A stretch of DNA of 55,000 nucleotides from Mesostigma viride (lineage: Eukaryota; Streptophyta; Mesostigmatophyceae; Mesostigmatales; Mesostigmataceae), in assembly GCA_009746045.1 (NCBI GenBank), contig RPFO01000500.1, forward strand, positions 1 through 55,000, written 5' to 3'. The notes beneath the pieces were generated by a model. That model was not told the origin of the DNA, did not search any database, and was given only the letters and a program-made list of their open reading frames with translations. Made by a program: the position numbers and the translations under genes. This document shows, piece by piece, positions 13,086 through 23,548 of this stretch; within the stretch, counting starts at the first letter, position 1; each line of letters begins with the position of its first letter.

Positions 13086-14708
13086 TGACGCTTGTCGTTC
13101 TTGTTTGATGCCCATCGTTTTCGTCGTGTCTTTAATGGTGATTATTTATCATTACTCATCCTCAGGGCTTTCGGTGCCGCGGGATTAAGAGGCGAAAAAA
13201 ATCAGCTGCCGTCTGACCAAAGTCTGATGGCGCGATCGGGGCGGGGGGCCGTTTCCGACGGTTCGCGTCCCTTGTCCAATGACGACCGGGAGCCTGCACT
13301 TCGCGGTCCCTGGAGCGACAAGTACATCGAGAACAAGGGGTACAAAATTGCCAATGACATCTTTCCTATCATGGCGGAACGCGTGAAAGCAAACAACCAC
13401 AGGACGCCAGAGATGAGCGCGGAGGTTCTGTCTTGCGCAGCTTCAAGACTAAATGCCATGGTGGCGGAGAGCAACGGCATTAAGAAGAGGAAGAACTGTG
13501 ACGACGGGCTTCCTGAAAGTTGGGCGGAATCTCTTCGGGATACCATCAAGAAGGCTTTTGGCGACTTGGGAACATCTGAGAAGGATCGTGGGCTTAGGTG
13601 GGCCTTGTGTGGACTTGTTACGAAGGCAATGGAGGGCGTCCCGGACAGGATTGTGGAGCGCGCGTTCGGGATTGACAGGCGCTTTGTCGCAACTGTTCGG
13701 GGTCACAGGGATGGAATGGAAGAAGGGGAGGACGACCTTTTGATGAGTGCGCCAGAGAGGAGAGAGGAAAGACGAGCTTCCGACGGAAGTCATTGCCCTG
13801 ATACAAGCGTGCTGGAGGGATGATAACTTGACGCGGGCGTCTCCGAACATGAAGGATGTTCATTGTGAATGGACAAGAAAGGATTACAAACATACACTAG
13901 CGTTTTCGGAGGGTGCGCGCTACTATACTGTCTCCAAGTCGAAGATTTACGAAGTGTTCATTTCCCGCCATCCGGAGTTGAAGCCACCGCGGCGGATGGA
14001 CAGTAGGGAGGGGGGGGGGGGGAGGGAGAGGAGGGTGTGAGGGGGGGAAATCAGGTGATTTTGGAGACGGAGGCAGGGATGTCAATGCTACGCACGAATC
14101 AGAAGAGCACAGTTCATGTGGGATACACTACTTTTTGCAAGCATATGCCCGCATGCGTCAAGGGGCGGTGGAAAATGCGGAACTTGTGCGCATGCCAGCA
14201 CCACACTACCATGCAGTCCATGGTTGGGGGGTTGGCCAAATTTCGTGCAACTTTTCATGCCAGATGCGAGTGCGGACCTGAATGCCACGCGTGCGATCAT
14301 GGTAGCCAGCTCGACGTGGGGTCGTCCGTGCCCACATGTTCCATTTTCAAAGCCACTCACACGACAGAGTGGGTGAACAAGTTTACTTGTGAGGTGGAGG
14401 GGATGAGGGAGGGGGGAGGTTCGAGGTCGTCTGTGGGGTCGTCGCGGCCGCAGGTTCAGCCTTTTCAGGGCGAACTTGAGGATCTGCCCATGCATGGGAG
14501 GGTGCTGGACGACGAGGAAGGGGTGCCCGATCATGACCTGGGCGAGGAGTTGGGGGTTTGCTCGATCCGGCGTAAGGCTTGTGTGTTGGGCACTTGCCTG
14601 GCTCCCAAGTGTGGAATTCGGAACTTCATGTTATGCGAACGGGAGGAGGCTTCCAACCACCTGATTTCATGGACCAGATACGAGATGCAGGATGTGCCGC
14701 CGGGTGCG

Positions 14709-14852
14709 GTTCTTGGGCCAGAGGTAATTTTTAGTGGAGTGGTTGCGCCCCAAGGCGTTTCTTTTGCAATGTTTCCTGAAGTTCTTGGGCCAGAGGTAAT
14801 TTTTAGTGGAGTGGTTGCGCCCCAAGGCGTTTCTTTTTCAATTTTTCCTGAG
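14709..14852 (+). repeat. 72-bp tandem duplication spanning a splice donor
   Basis: Two nearly identical 72-bp copies start at 14709 and 14781. Each begins with GTTCTTGGGCCAGAG and then GTAATTTTTAG, so the exon end and its GT donor are both duplicated. The shared acceptor is TTTCTTTCTACAG, ending at 14876. The unit and the full 153-bp intron are both multiples of three and free of stops. Use of either donor, or retention, therefore keeps the frame. Confidence 0.8.
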
Positions 14853-15680
14853 GTCCTGTCTTTTTTCTTTCTACAGGTCATTGGTGGGTCGAAGTTGATG
14901 TCTTTTCTGTATGTGCACACTGCGCATATGCAGGACGACTGTGACGAGATCGCAAAGGCTGGTGGGCAGCGATTGACGCAAGTCGACGTCAAGTCCACAC
15001 CAACGGAGCTAAAGGAGGCAATTGTGGACAAGTGGCCGGACTTCATCCAGCATTGCTTCAACGCGTGGTGGCAAGCGGACGCCTCCAAGGAATGTCTCTC
15101 AAGGATGCGGGTGGGGGACCTTGTATGCCACACAGATTACGCCGAGAACTACCAGTCTTACACCTATCACAATCTCCAAGCACAGTATTGGCATCCAGTC
15201 ACATTCGTCCTTATGCCCTGGATCGTGCGCTACTTGGATCCAGCGTCGGGAAAGGTCGTGAGAAGGGAGTTTCACTTCATCGGACAGGGCGGAATGAAAA
15301 GGGACGGGCGGGCCCTCCGTTTTGCTATCCTCAAAATCCTGGCGACACTACGGTCAGAAGGGGTAGAGGTGAAGCGCTTCATTGGGTGGTCGGACAATTG
15401 CTCCATGCAGTTCAAGTCAAGGAATGTGATCGCGGAAGTGGCCCGGCTGCTGACGGAGGATCCGCACCTGGAGTCATTTGAGTGGAATTACTTTGGGGAG
15501 CAGCACGGAAAGGGGGAGGTGGATGGAGCTGGTGGGACTGTGAAGTGCATGTTGAGGAGGTGGCACATCAGGGAAGAGAACCAGGACAAACAGACGGCCG
15601 CCCAGTTGGTGGAGAATCTGGCGTCGGGGGCGGTGGGCGGGACCACAACGACCAGGCGTAACTTCTTCGAGTTCCCCGAG

Positions 15681-15843
15681 GTAATTAAGTGTACAGTCCT
15701 CGTTCAGGGAATAGTTACGCCGGCCGTCGTTTCTAGGGCGTTCTTGGAGTCCTGGCGATCAGGAGTGCTTAATAAAACACAACTAGCTCGATGGTCTCGT
15801 AACTTCAACTTTCCCTTGTGCAAATCTTGTCTTCGACGCGCAG
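15681..15843 (+). other. Intron in the transposase-like gene
   Basis: This 163-bp intron opens with GTAATTAAG and closes with CGACGCGCAG. It is phase 0 and must be removed, since its length is not a multiple of three. It contains GTTACGCCGGCCGTCGTTTC and GTGCAAATC, both also found in the tandem array at 12.5-13.1 kb. Confidence 0.7.
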
Positions 15844-16574
15844 GTGCTTCCTTACAGCCCAGGGCGCGGCGAAATCAAAGGAGTGAAGAAGGCGCACTGG
15901 TGGCGCATGGACAAGTCGAATGTGACGCGCTTAATGCTGCGCCAGTATTCCTGCTATTGTGGCGGTGCGTGCGCCGAGGAAAGGTGGTGGGATTGTCGAA
16001 AGGAGTGGACCGACATGGACGGCTGGAATGTGGGAGGTGCTCGGATGAAGCTCCACAAACTGGGGGAGCCAGTGCAAAGGAACCCAAACGGACAAGGGGG
16101 GCACGCAGGGACGCGACTGAACAGACTACAGGCAGAGAGGACGATGATGGGAAGGAGACTGAAGCTGCGAGACATTTTTGCCGTCGAGTCCTACTCTGGT
16201 GATGAGTCCCACGATCCAGATCATCCATATTGGCTAGCGGAAGTCTTGCAGGAGCCTTATCAGGTGGCCGCTACTTTCGTGAGGCGAGTGGCCGACAGAA
16301 ACGGCAAGGTCGATAGGGAGTTGTTCCGTAAGGGACAATGGGTGGTGGGGGTGCGCTACTGGGACAGATTTCCGGGTATGGCGACGATGTTCAAAATGGA
16401 CGCCGATGCCAAGCTGAACAGCCAAACTTGGTCAATTGCTACCTGTGCATGGACGCGGGGTTCGAACACACCATTGTTGTCAACCCAGCTAACAATCGCC
16501 AGGCCATCTTGACCATTCCGACAGACGTCGAGAAACGGCTCACGAACTTGGCCAAGAAGAGACCTGTTCAGTAG

Positions 16575-17222
16575 GCCAGCTCGCCCGGGCTTGGTTGGAC
16601 GAGGTGGACAGCCTTGAGAGCACGTGCTTCGTTGTGAGCACTTGCCTTTCAGCCGTGATTTGCAAACGAGTTCCTTGTCCTGAATTGTAAAGCTCGATTC
16701 ATGCTCTTTTAAGGAAGTGTATAATATTATCCAGATCATGATCATGTATATATTTAGATCTAGACCTGAGTTCAAATAACATTTCTTAGAGGGCTGAGAT
16801 GCGCGAGGTCCAGCATACATGTATATATCCATGGAGACATGTTACAAACTCAAATGTTTCATTGTACGTACCACTAGCTCGTCGACGGGGGTATCCCATG
16901 TAATGTATGATTTATGAATTAATTAATCGCTTAATTGTACAATGTAAATGGATCATGAACTTGTCAAGTGGCCTAATTTGGTTTATTTGGTTCATCATTT
17001 ATTGATCTCAATCATTCTTAATTGAATCTCGAGCAATAGCAATCGTGAAGCAGATCCTAATCATGTGATTCGCATAATGAGAATAGGCAACAAGTGCTAC
17101 TTTGAGGAATGCGGGGTTGGTCAGGTTATTATAGAGCTAGAGCTACAAACGGCACATATATTGCAAACTTTGCGCTCCAGGCATGGAATTTCAAAAGTAC
17201 CAAAATTGGAGCAGTAGATGTT
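16575..17222. other. Non-coding, AT-richer spacer
   Basis: No gene, tandem repeat or inverted repeat was recognised between the end of the transposase-like frame and the LINE fragment. The base composition is richer in A and T than the flanks. Confidence 0.5.
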
Positions 17223-17232
17223 GGGGACGCCC

Positions 17233-18072
17233 GGAGGTCCCGTTCCGCGACCGCTTCAAGCTGTTGGGGAGCTGGCTTCCTGACACCGCCGACGATGTGG
17301 ACACCCGCATCGGCCTTGCCTGGGCCAAGCTCCGTTCGCTCACACCTTACTGGCGCTCGAAGGGCCTGGACGGGCACCGCAAGCGCATGCTCTTCAAGGT
17401 CCTGGCGTCCTCACGGTGCTCACGTATGGCGCCGAGGCGTGGACCCTCCCACCCTAACTGGCAGCTCGGCTCGACGGCACAGTTTACAGGATGCTCCGGC
17501 AGTAGGTTTTTCCGAGCGTCCGTCATCAGAGTCTTTGTACCATGGCATGCCTCGTGTTTCGGACGAGATTAGGCAGCGTAGGATAGCATTTGTAGGACAC
17601 CTTGCCCGAACCAGCCAGGTCGACACCACCCTTGGTCTGGCCGGCCCCCAGCGGCTTGGACAGCCAGGGCGGCACATTCTGAGGTCTGGCCTGGCCCCGC
17701 GGACATTCCCAAAAGGGTAGGGAAACCTGTCACCAACTACGTTCAGATGTTGCTGGACGACCTAGTGGTCCCAGCCCAGTTTGAGCACCGCATCCACTCT
17801 CTCTCCCGTCTTTGGACTGCCATGCAGGACAAGACGCGGTGGAAGAAGATTGTCAAGGCGCACACGCCCGACCCTGTGGGCAAGCCACCTCCCCCCAAGC
17901 GGAGGAGGCGTTTTGATGAGTAGTGTAGCTAGGATTTTCTAGATAGAGTTAGGATCGTTCGATCACGCGGCTTCCTCCACCCCATCCATCATGATTTATA
18001 TGTCAGCTACATGACCTCCCCACGGAGGCATGTTATAATTTAATTTAATTTAATTTAATTTAATTTAATTGT
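17233..18072 (+). mobile_element. 5'-truncated LINE copy with (TTTAA)n tail
   Basis: This is the 3' part of the same non-LTR retrotransposon seen at 28.4-30.3 kb. It encodes RFKLLGSWLPDTADDVDTRI and the basic end KPPPPKRRRRFDE, but in shifted frames. A 3' UTR ends in CTACATGACC...ACGGAGGCATGTTATAATTTAA, followed by TTTAA repeats. The 10-bp direct repeat GGGGACGCCC flanks it at 17223-17232 and 18073-18082, which fits a target-site duplication. The copy is dead: most of the reverse transcriptase is missing and frameshifts break the rest. Confidence 0.85.
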
Positions 18073-18351
18073 GGGGACGCCCTCGCAATCTGTGAAAACC
18101 GGGAAAACGGCTCCTGCGCCAACATTTTCGGCGGCAGATTGCGCTCTTGTTGAAAGTTCGAAAGCGGCGACAAGGAAAAAGTCTCATCGTGAGTGCACTC
18201 TTCCTGGCTTGTGCCGCGCCGGTGCCTACTTCCCAGGAGGGGTGTGCGCGCCACGTACCCTAGGGATCCTCCGAGTAAATTCTGATTTGGCACGCCGCTA
18301 AGGGCACCTGAAGTAGCCTATAGGATGTATTAAAAGCCATATGCCCCTTCT

Positions 18352-18416
18352 CAGGGATATGTGCTACATTGACTCCCAACGGAGTGATGTTCCTAATTAA
18401 TTAATTAATTAATTAA
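18352..18416 (+). mobile_element. Short retroelement 3' end with AATT-repeat tail
   Basis: GTGCTACATTGACTCCCAAC and GGAGTGATGTTCCTAATTAATT closely match the 3' terminus of the two LINE copies, followed by a TTAA/AATT microsatellite. The sequence just upstream is not LINE coding sequence. This looks like a short element that shares the LINE 3' end. Confidence 0.6.
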
Positions 18417-18757
18417 GGGCACCAATTTTTGCTGACTATAGGACGATTTCTGGCCTGCGCTGGTTGTCTCCTTGATAGGACGGACGTCTCCGGATCCTAA
18501 GGCATCGCCAACTGACACCTACAGTCATCCGCAAAAGTTCTCCTTTCCGGGGAGCGATGCAAGCCTTTCGGATTTGGTAAGTACTAGATAAATCATTCGA
18601 GATCTGTGTGTGTAGGAGTACTACACACGTGCATGTCCACTCGAGACTTGTTCAGTCCGAGTAAATTCTGATCAGGCACTCCGCAAAGGTGAAAACCATT
18701 TGCGTGAACTCAGTGCCGGGCCGCGGAAAACGCGGAAAAACGCGATCTGCAAATGAA

Positions 18758-18815
18758 TCCGACCGGAATCGAACTGGGGACCTCTCGCACCAACTTTCGC
18801 TGACTATAGGACGGA
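18758..18815 (-). other. tRNA-like relic
   Basis: On the minus strand this stretch contains AGTTCGATTCC, matching the RNA polymerase III B box, about 35 nt after an A-box-like TATAGTCAGCG. The ends TCCGTCC and GGTCGGA can pair as an acceptor stem with one mismatch. At 58 nt it is too short for a complete tRNA, and most of the anticodon arm appears missing. It is more likely a tRNA fossil or part of a SINE than a working gene. Confidence 0.3.
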
Positions 18816-19259
18816 CGTCTCCGGTTACCATGGCATCGCCAACTTACACCTACAGTCATCCGCAAAAGTTCTCCTGTCCGGGGAGTGATGCAAGCCTTTC
18901 GGATTTGGTACTAGATAAATCACTCGTCCGAGTAAATGTCTGGCGTTCTGCCTAACATCCGGAGCGACTCGTGCTGATCGACTTAAGTCTCTACTGTTCG
19001 GTACGTTGCTGAATTCGACGGTTGTATGTTGCTGAGTTCATTTGGTGTCACTATCAAGGAGACAACCAGCGCAGGCCAGAAATCGGGAGAATCCGGACCA
19101 TGGTAGCTCGAGCCTGCCGTTATCTTGTCCGCGTGTTCCTCTATATTTTGTGAGACAACCATGCCTGGGCGCATGGCGATCCAACGCCGTGGAAGGACTA
19201 GGGTAGTTGTAGAGGAAAGACGCGAAGGCCGCGTAGCTATCTGTAGGAAGACGCAAGGG

Positions 19260-19305
19260 AATGCGTGCTACATGATCTCCCAACGGAGTAATGCTATAAT
19301 TTAAT
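19260..19305 (+). mobile_element. Second short retroelement 3' end
   Basis: CGTGCTACATGATCTCCCAA followed by CGGAGTAATGCTATAATTTA is another copy of the LINE-type 3' terminus. Its upstream sequence, with a reversed copy of the 30-bp repeat at about 19050-19084, is not LINE coding sequence. Confidence 0.55.
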
Positions 19306-19780
19306 TCTTAATCTGGACATCCATCAATTGATAGGGCTTGCTACTCCGTGAATACTCAACCGGAGCAAGCGCTACATAAACTAATCAATTGTTGCTTGTC
19401 TCACTTGATCATATACATGAAAGGTTATTTATTTGTCATGTGAAACTACCACACATGAGGCTCAGAGAGAGCATTCCTGGATGACTCACTTGGTTGTGCC
19501 TTGTTTCTGCTGGCACCGAATATCTACATAGACGTCGGCAGAGCGGCTAGCTTCAGCGTAAGAAGAGGGTTCCAATTACGCATGCAAAATGATGCCGCAA
19601 AGACCCGCGTAGCAGACGAATGCACAAGGCATCCGTGGGCCAGGACAAGGTCATCATGGACAGGTCCACATGTGACAACTGTCTCGATTAAAATGAAAAA
19701 GCATGGGCCATGCCGTACCGCGCCTCGGTGTGGTCCATGCCAACCTGTGCTTGACAAGATCACTATTTATGCCACTACGT
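19306..19780. other. Region downstream of eL42
   Basis: No separate gene is recognised. This should include the 3' UTR of the minus-strand eL42 gene. No clear polyadenylation signal was found. Confidence 0.4.
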
Positions 19781-22527
19781 CTAGAAGAGCTGGGCACCCT
19801 TGCCCTTCTTGTCACCACCGATCTCGAAGTGCTTGCAGCGCTGTGAACAGTACAGGGCAGACACACAGGTAAAAGAAACTTGTACATGAGCGAAGCACAA
19901 GCAGGAAGGGGCATTGTAGAGTACTTACTTCCGCAGGGCACATGGGTACGTGGTGTTCTAGGCAAAAGAAAACAGGCACCAGACACATTCCTGCGCCTGT
20001 TCGATGCTAGAGCCAGCTTCTGAAGTGCGACAGCAACCCCAAAGCAAATTGTACCCCCCATCCCCAAGCATGCGACACATTGCCGAGCCGCAGCACGCCC
20101 AGGCATCCACATGCTGCCACACCACGTTGTCCACCCATCAATCAAACGATCACCGCTGGCTCAGCTGGCCACACACATCCGCCACACATACTAGGGGCAA
20201 GAGGACCCCACCTGAGGTCACAAATGACCTACAATCTGCACTACGCATGATATCATAGAACACGACAGAATACTGTAGTTGGATGGGCGCACTGGAAGGG
20301 GACGTGCTTTCACGAACAAGGTCAGCATCCCAGGCAACAGTCCCAGGCAACACAGGCATTGTCTTTCTGTGCAGCATTCCCACTGCGCAAACTGCAACCC
20401 TGCCTGCCTGCCCACCCAATGTTACACCCCACCACCTACCGCTTGCTGCAGCATGCTAAACAACCGCAGTTCTGGGAATCAGGGCGCCACGGGAATAGCG
20501 CACTATGGCATTCCACACGATGAACATGCCTACCCAGGTAGCATGCCCCATCCCAAGGACGATGCCCCCCCCATTTGGCAGGCGAGTTGCGCGGTTTGAA
20601 GGTATCTAAGCCAAGATGGCACCATCAATCTTGGGGTGGTTGACAGTGACCCATTGGCCTCAACGCTTGCATACCCTTGCAGGTGGACACACGTCCAGCG
20701 TCAAAGCCCCCCTGCCATGCTGGGTTCCCAAAAGCATTTCCCAAGCACCAAGATTGGCCCTAGCGTTGCCCAACGTACAGCCAGCCAGCCAGCCAGCTCT
20801 GTGTGTGCCACCATCAACAGAGGCCAAAAGGCAAAGACCTGCGATCACTGGAATGCACCATGAAACGAGGATAGCACATGGTCAACCCCCTCCTCTCTCC
20901 GCACCCGCACCCCCAACCCCACCCCCCACCGCCCCAAACCCACATAATGTAACTGTTGCGTGTAGTAATGCACCCCCGGCACACGCCTCCACCCCCTCAC
21001 CCACACACCTTGATGGCGTGCTGTGATACGTGTTTGCACGACTGGCACTGGAGGCGCAGCACAATCTTCTTGGTGGTCTTAGCCTGGGCACCAAGGGAGG
21101 GGATGGCCATGGGCGGTCATGGTGTCCACACGCAGCATGGGGCAGTGGTGAAAGCCCGTGCAGGTGCACACAAGCCAGTACGAATAGGGTGTCAGAACTC
21201 GGCTGGGGGTGTCAGGTAAGGGACGACAGGCGCCCAGTCGCCACCCCAAAACGATGCCTACAACATGCCACGGCATGCAATCAGCAGTGCAGGGGCGCCC
21301 ATGAGCCCAGCCTTGCCTATGCAGCGTTGGGGGGTACGCCGTACGCGCATCATGCAACCCGGCACGCATGGGGAAGCAGGGGGACAGTACTAGCTCTGTG
21401 TGCGGCATACCTGAGTGCCACGAACACCACTAAGTGAGTCACGTGCACCGCTTTCGTACGTCACGGCATGCCCATCGTACGCCATGAGTGGCACTGACAC
21501 ATCCACCGCGGCCTAGCCACGGGATGGGCACACGTAGGCTATAAAACTGTACACTCCCCACAACCTGCCATGCGATAATGTGGGAGTGGCGAAGGCGCAC
21601 CATCATGCTTTAGGCAGGGGAAACTGCCAGACCATGTGCTGGTATTCCCTCCTGAACTTGATCCTCCAGCTGAAACTTGATGCGCTGCATGTGCAGGCAA
21701 CTTTCCATGGCCTGAGATTCACAAGGGGGGAATATAATGAAGAAAGGGAGGTGCCTACATTCATGCCCAAACTGCTGCAGAAAAAGGGGCCTCGTGATCT
21801 AGGCGGGCCATTACGACTTCCATGGACCGTACCCACGACAAATTACTACAGTCTGGACAACGGCACCCCAATAGCCGCGGTTGGCCGCTAAAACAGAAAG
21901 GACACGGGGTGATTCCGTGTAATATTCCAGTTTATTGTTCATGAAACGGGGACATGAACGCCCACGAACCTTCTTGTGGAAGACTGGCTTGGTCTGGCCA
22001 CCATAACCGGACTGCTTCCTGTCGTAACGCCTCTTACCTGAAGAGGACAAGGAAAACGGGTTGAGGGCAAGAAAATTATAATCGATATTGACACGCGCAA
22101 AAACAACTAGTAACAAAGAAAACATCCAGAGAATCAACCCCCTTCCATTCGAAACGGAAATTTACGCTCATGCGACACGCACACAAAGCATAGACCATGC
22201 CAATGCCGGCGAGCAAGCAATACGAAGATTACGTAGCCACTCGGAATTACGCACCCTGGGCGAAGAGAGAAGCCTTGCCCGTCTTGTACTGGGTAACCTT
22301 GTGCAGCCTGTGCTTGCCGCACTCCTTGCCCTTGCAGAAAGTCTTCTTGGTCTTTGGAATGTTCACCTATACATACAAGGACATACAACGCGCGAACAGT
22401 TGGCGCCCATGTAAATGTTAGATCTTCCGTTCCCATTCCATGTATTTTCCGAGAACTAGCATATCCTTACGTATCAAATCAAAATTCGCAACCTAAGTAG
22501 TAACCATTTCCGTCTGGAACATACCAT
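19781..22527 (-). CDS. RPL36A: 60S ribosomal protein eL42 (L36a/L44), 5 exons
   Basis: Structural protein of the large cytosolic ribosomal subunit, near the E site. Exons, 5' to 3': 22527-22525 (ATG only), 22366-22255, 22037-21970, 21083-21009, 19840-19781. All junctions are GT-AG, and the joined length of 318 nt gives 105 aa, the usual size. Recognisable segments are [53 protein letters not shown] and the C-terminus [19 protein letters not shown]. The zinc-ribbon cysteines C12, C17, C74 and C77 are present. P56 is present, the residue whose change gives cycloheximide resistance in yeasts. The initiator ATG stands alone before a GTATGT donor. A TTCTTCTAG just upstream could end a 5' UTR intron. 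Introns 3 and 4 are large (886 and 1168 bp) for such a small gene. It is transcribed away from the plus-strand gene starting at 23549. Confidence 0.96.
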
Positions 22528-23548
22528 TTTGGCGAACCTAGAAGAATACAGGCGATGAGAGCCGCTGCCTGCCTCAGCCTGGCGAGAGAGGGCAAGCCGC
22601 TGTGAGAATGGGGTTTTTGTTAGGCTTCGTCCCAAACCGCAGCGCCGCGTTGTTGCAATGCATGGCATGGCGATTGGCGGCGCGCTGACCATAGGGATGT
22701 TCGTCAGGATTCAGGCGTCCTTCATCATCGCAATGGGTTCTTCTGCTAACGGATGGTACATAAATGCTTCGTGAGGTCGCGCATGCCACTTGCAAGTTGC
22801 AACCAAACACAGTTTAATTATCTGTCCCAAGATCTGCCACATGAGCAACGGGTTCCGTCCCTGGTCAAAAGGTCAGACAGCCAGTCAGTAACCAGGATGC
22901 CGGCCATTGTGTGTACGGTAAATCTACCAGTCGGGTTTACTTGTTTACTTGCCGCTGCGGCCTGCGACAATATCGGCAACTCGGCTGACATCTTGATACC
23001 CTAGGCTTAGCAGGGATTAACTATTGGCTATATTTGGAATAAACGTACACCTATTTACCTGGAAAATATCGGCAACTCGGCGTTGGGTCGCTCTATTGAC
23101 TTATAAAATTCACCATGGTACGGCTGAATACGATCTGGACGTTCCTGGATGAAATATGGCCGCACAGCTGTTGCCGTTGTTATTGTTGTAGTGTTGTTGT
23201 AGCCTTGGAAGTTGGAGGGTGCCTCCGCAGCGTGGCGACACGCGGGCGAGCGGTCGACAGCCGAGCGCGAGCCAGCAACCAGCATACGGGGGACGCACTT
23301 CGGCTGATGTGGAACGATAGGCAGTCAATTACCTCGCGTGCAGCGCACAGTAAGTACCAGTGGAGCCTAGTGGTCGCGTTAGCATTGCCAACGTGTTCCG
23401 TAAGGCTGGGCTCTTAAGTATCGGCTGTATTGCTGGCCTGACCTTGTTTGGAACAACCCTTTTAATTTTGTAGAATAACAATAGTCGGGGGTGTTTCGGT
23501 TCAATTTTCCTGCAGCGCAATTTGTTGCCGGTACATTTACGTTTGGCA
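22528..23548. promoter_or_regulatory. Shared upstream region between two divergent genes
   Basis: About 1 kb separates the eL42 start (minus) from the TVP38-like start (plus), so it must contain both promoters. No clear TATA box was identified for either. The phrase AATATCGGCAACTCGG occurs twice, near 22969 and 23066. No coding exon was recognised. Confidence 0.5.

Larger units (their letters stand above)
13227..16574 (+). pseudogene. Decayed transposase-like gene with two introns (RNase H/DDE-like motifs)
   Basis: The reading frame is followed from the first in-frame ATG at 13227 (an acceptor-like CAG lies just upstream, about 13163) to a stop at 16574. The family name is not recognised. 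Three acidic blocks suggest an RNase H-fold DDE/DDD transposase: HTDYAENY, then GWSDNCSMQFKS, then HGKGEVDGAGG. The N-terminal half has a Cys/His-rich segment (near 14130-14310) that could bind zinc. The frame breaks three times: near 13770, at a G-run near 14020-14040, and near 16425. An intact protein is therefore not encoded unless some breaks are sequence errors or missed introns. A phase-0 intron at 15681-15843 is required to join FFEFPE to VLPYSPGRGE. A second, optional one lies at 14724-14876. I infer a DNA-transposon gene; terminal inverted repeats were not found. Confidence 0.65.
18270..18960. repeat. Cluster of short dispersed repeats, partly duplicated
   Basis: Two related blocks (about 18428-18600 and 18795-18935) share GCTGACTATAGGAC, then ACCTACAGTCATCCGCAAAA and GCAAGCCTTTCGGATTTGG. 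The first block carries a 37-bp insertion: GATTTCTGGC..., ending in a repeat of ATAGGAC. The phrase CGAGTAAATTCTGAT occurs near 18272 and 18658, with a shortened form near 18927. Probably non-autonomous retroelement copies. No coding content. Confidence 0.7.

Noticed and set aside
20616-21437. Proline- and histidine-rich frames on both strands
   Set aside because: They lie in eL42 introns 3 and 4. Only 21009-21083 is supported as coding, by the conserved eL42 exon.
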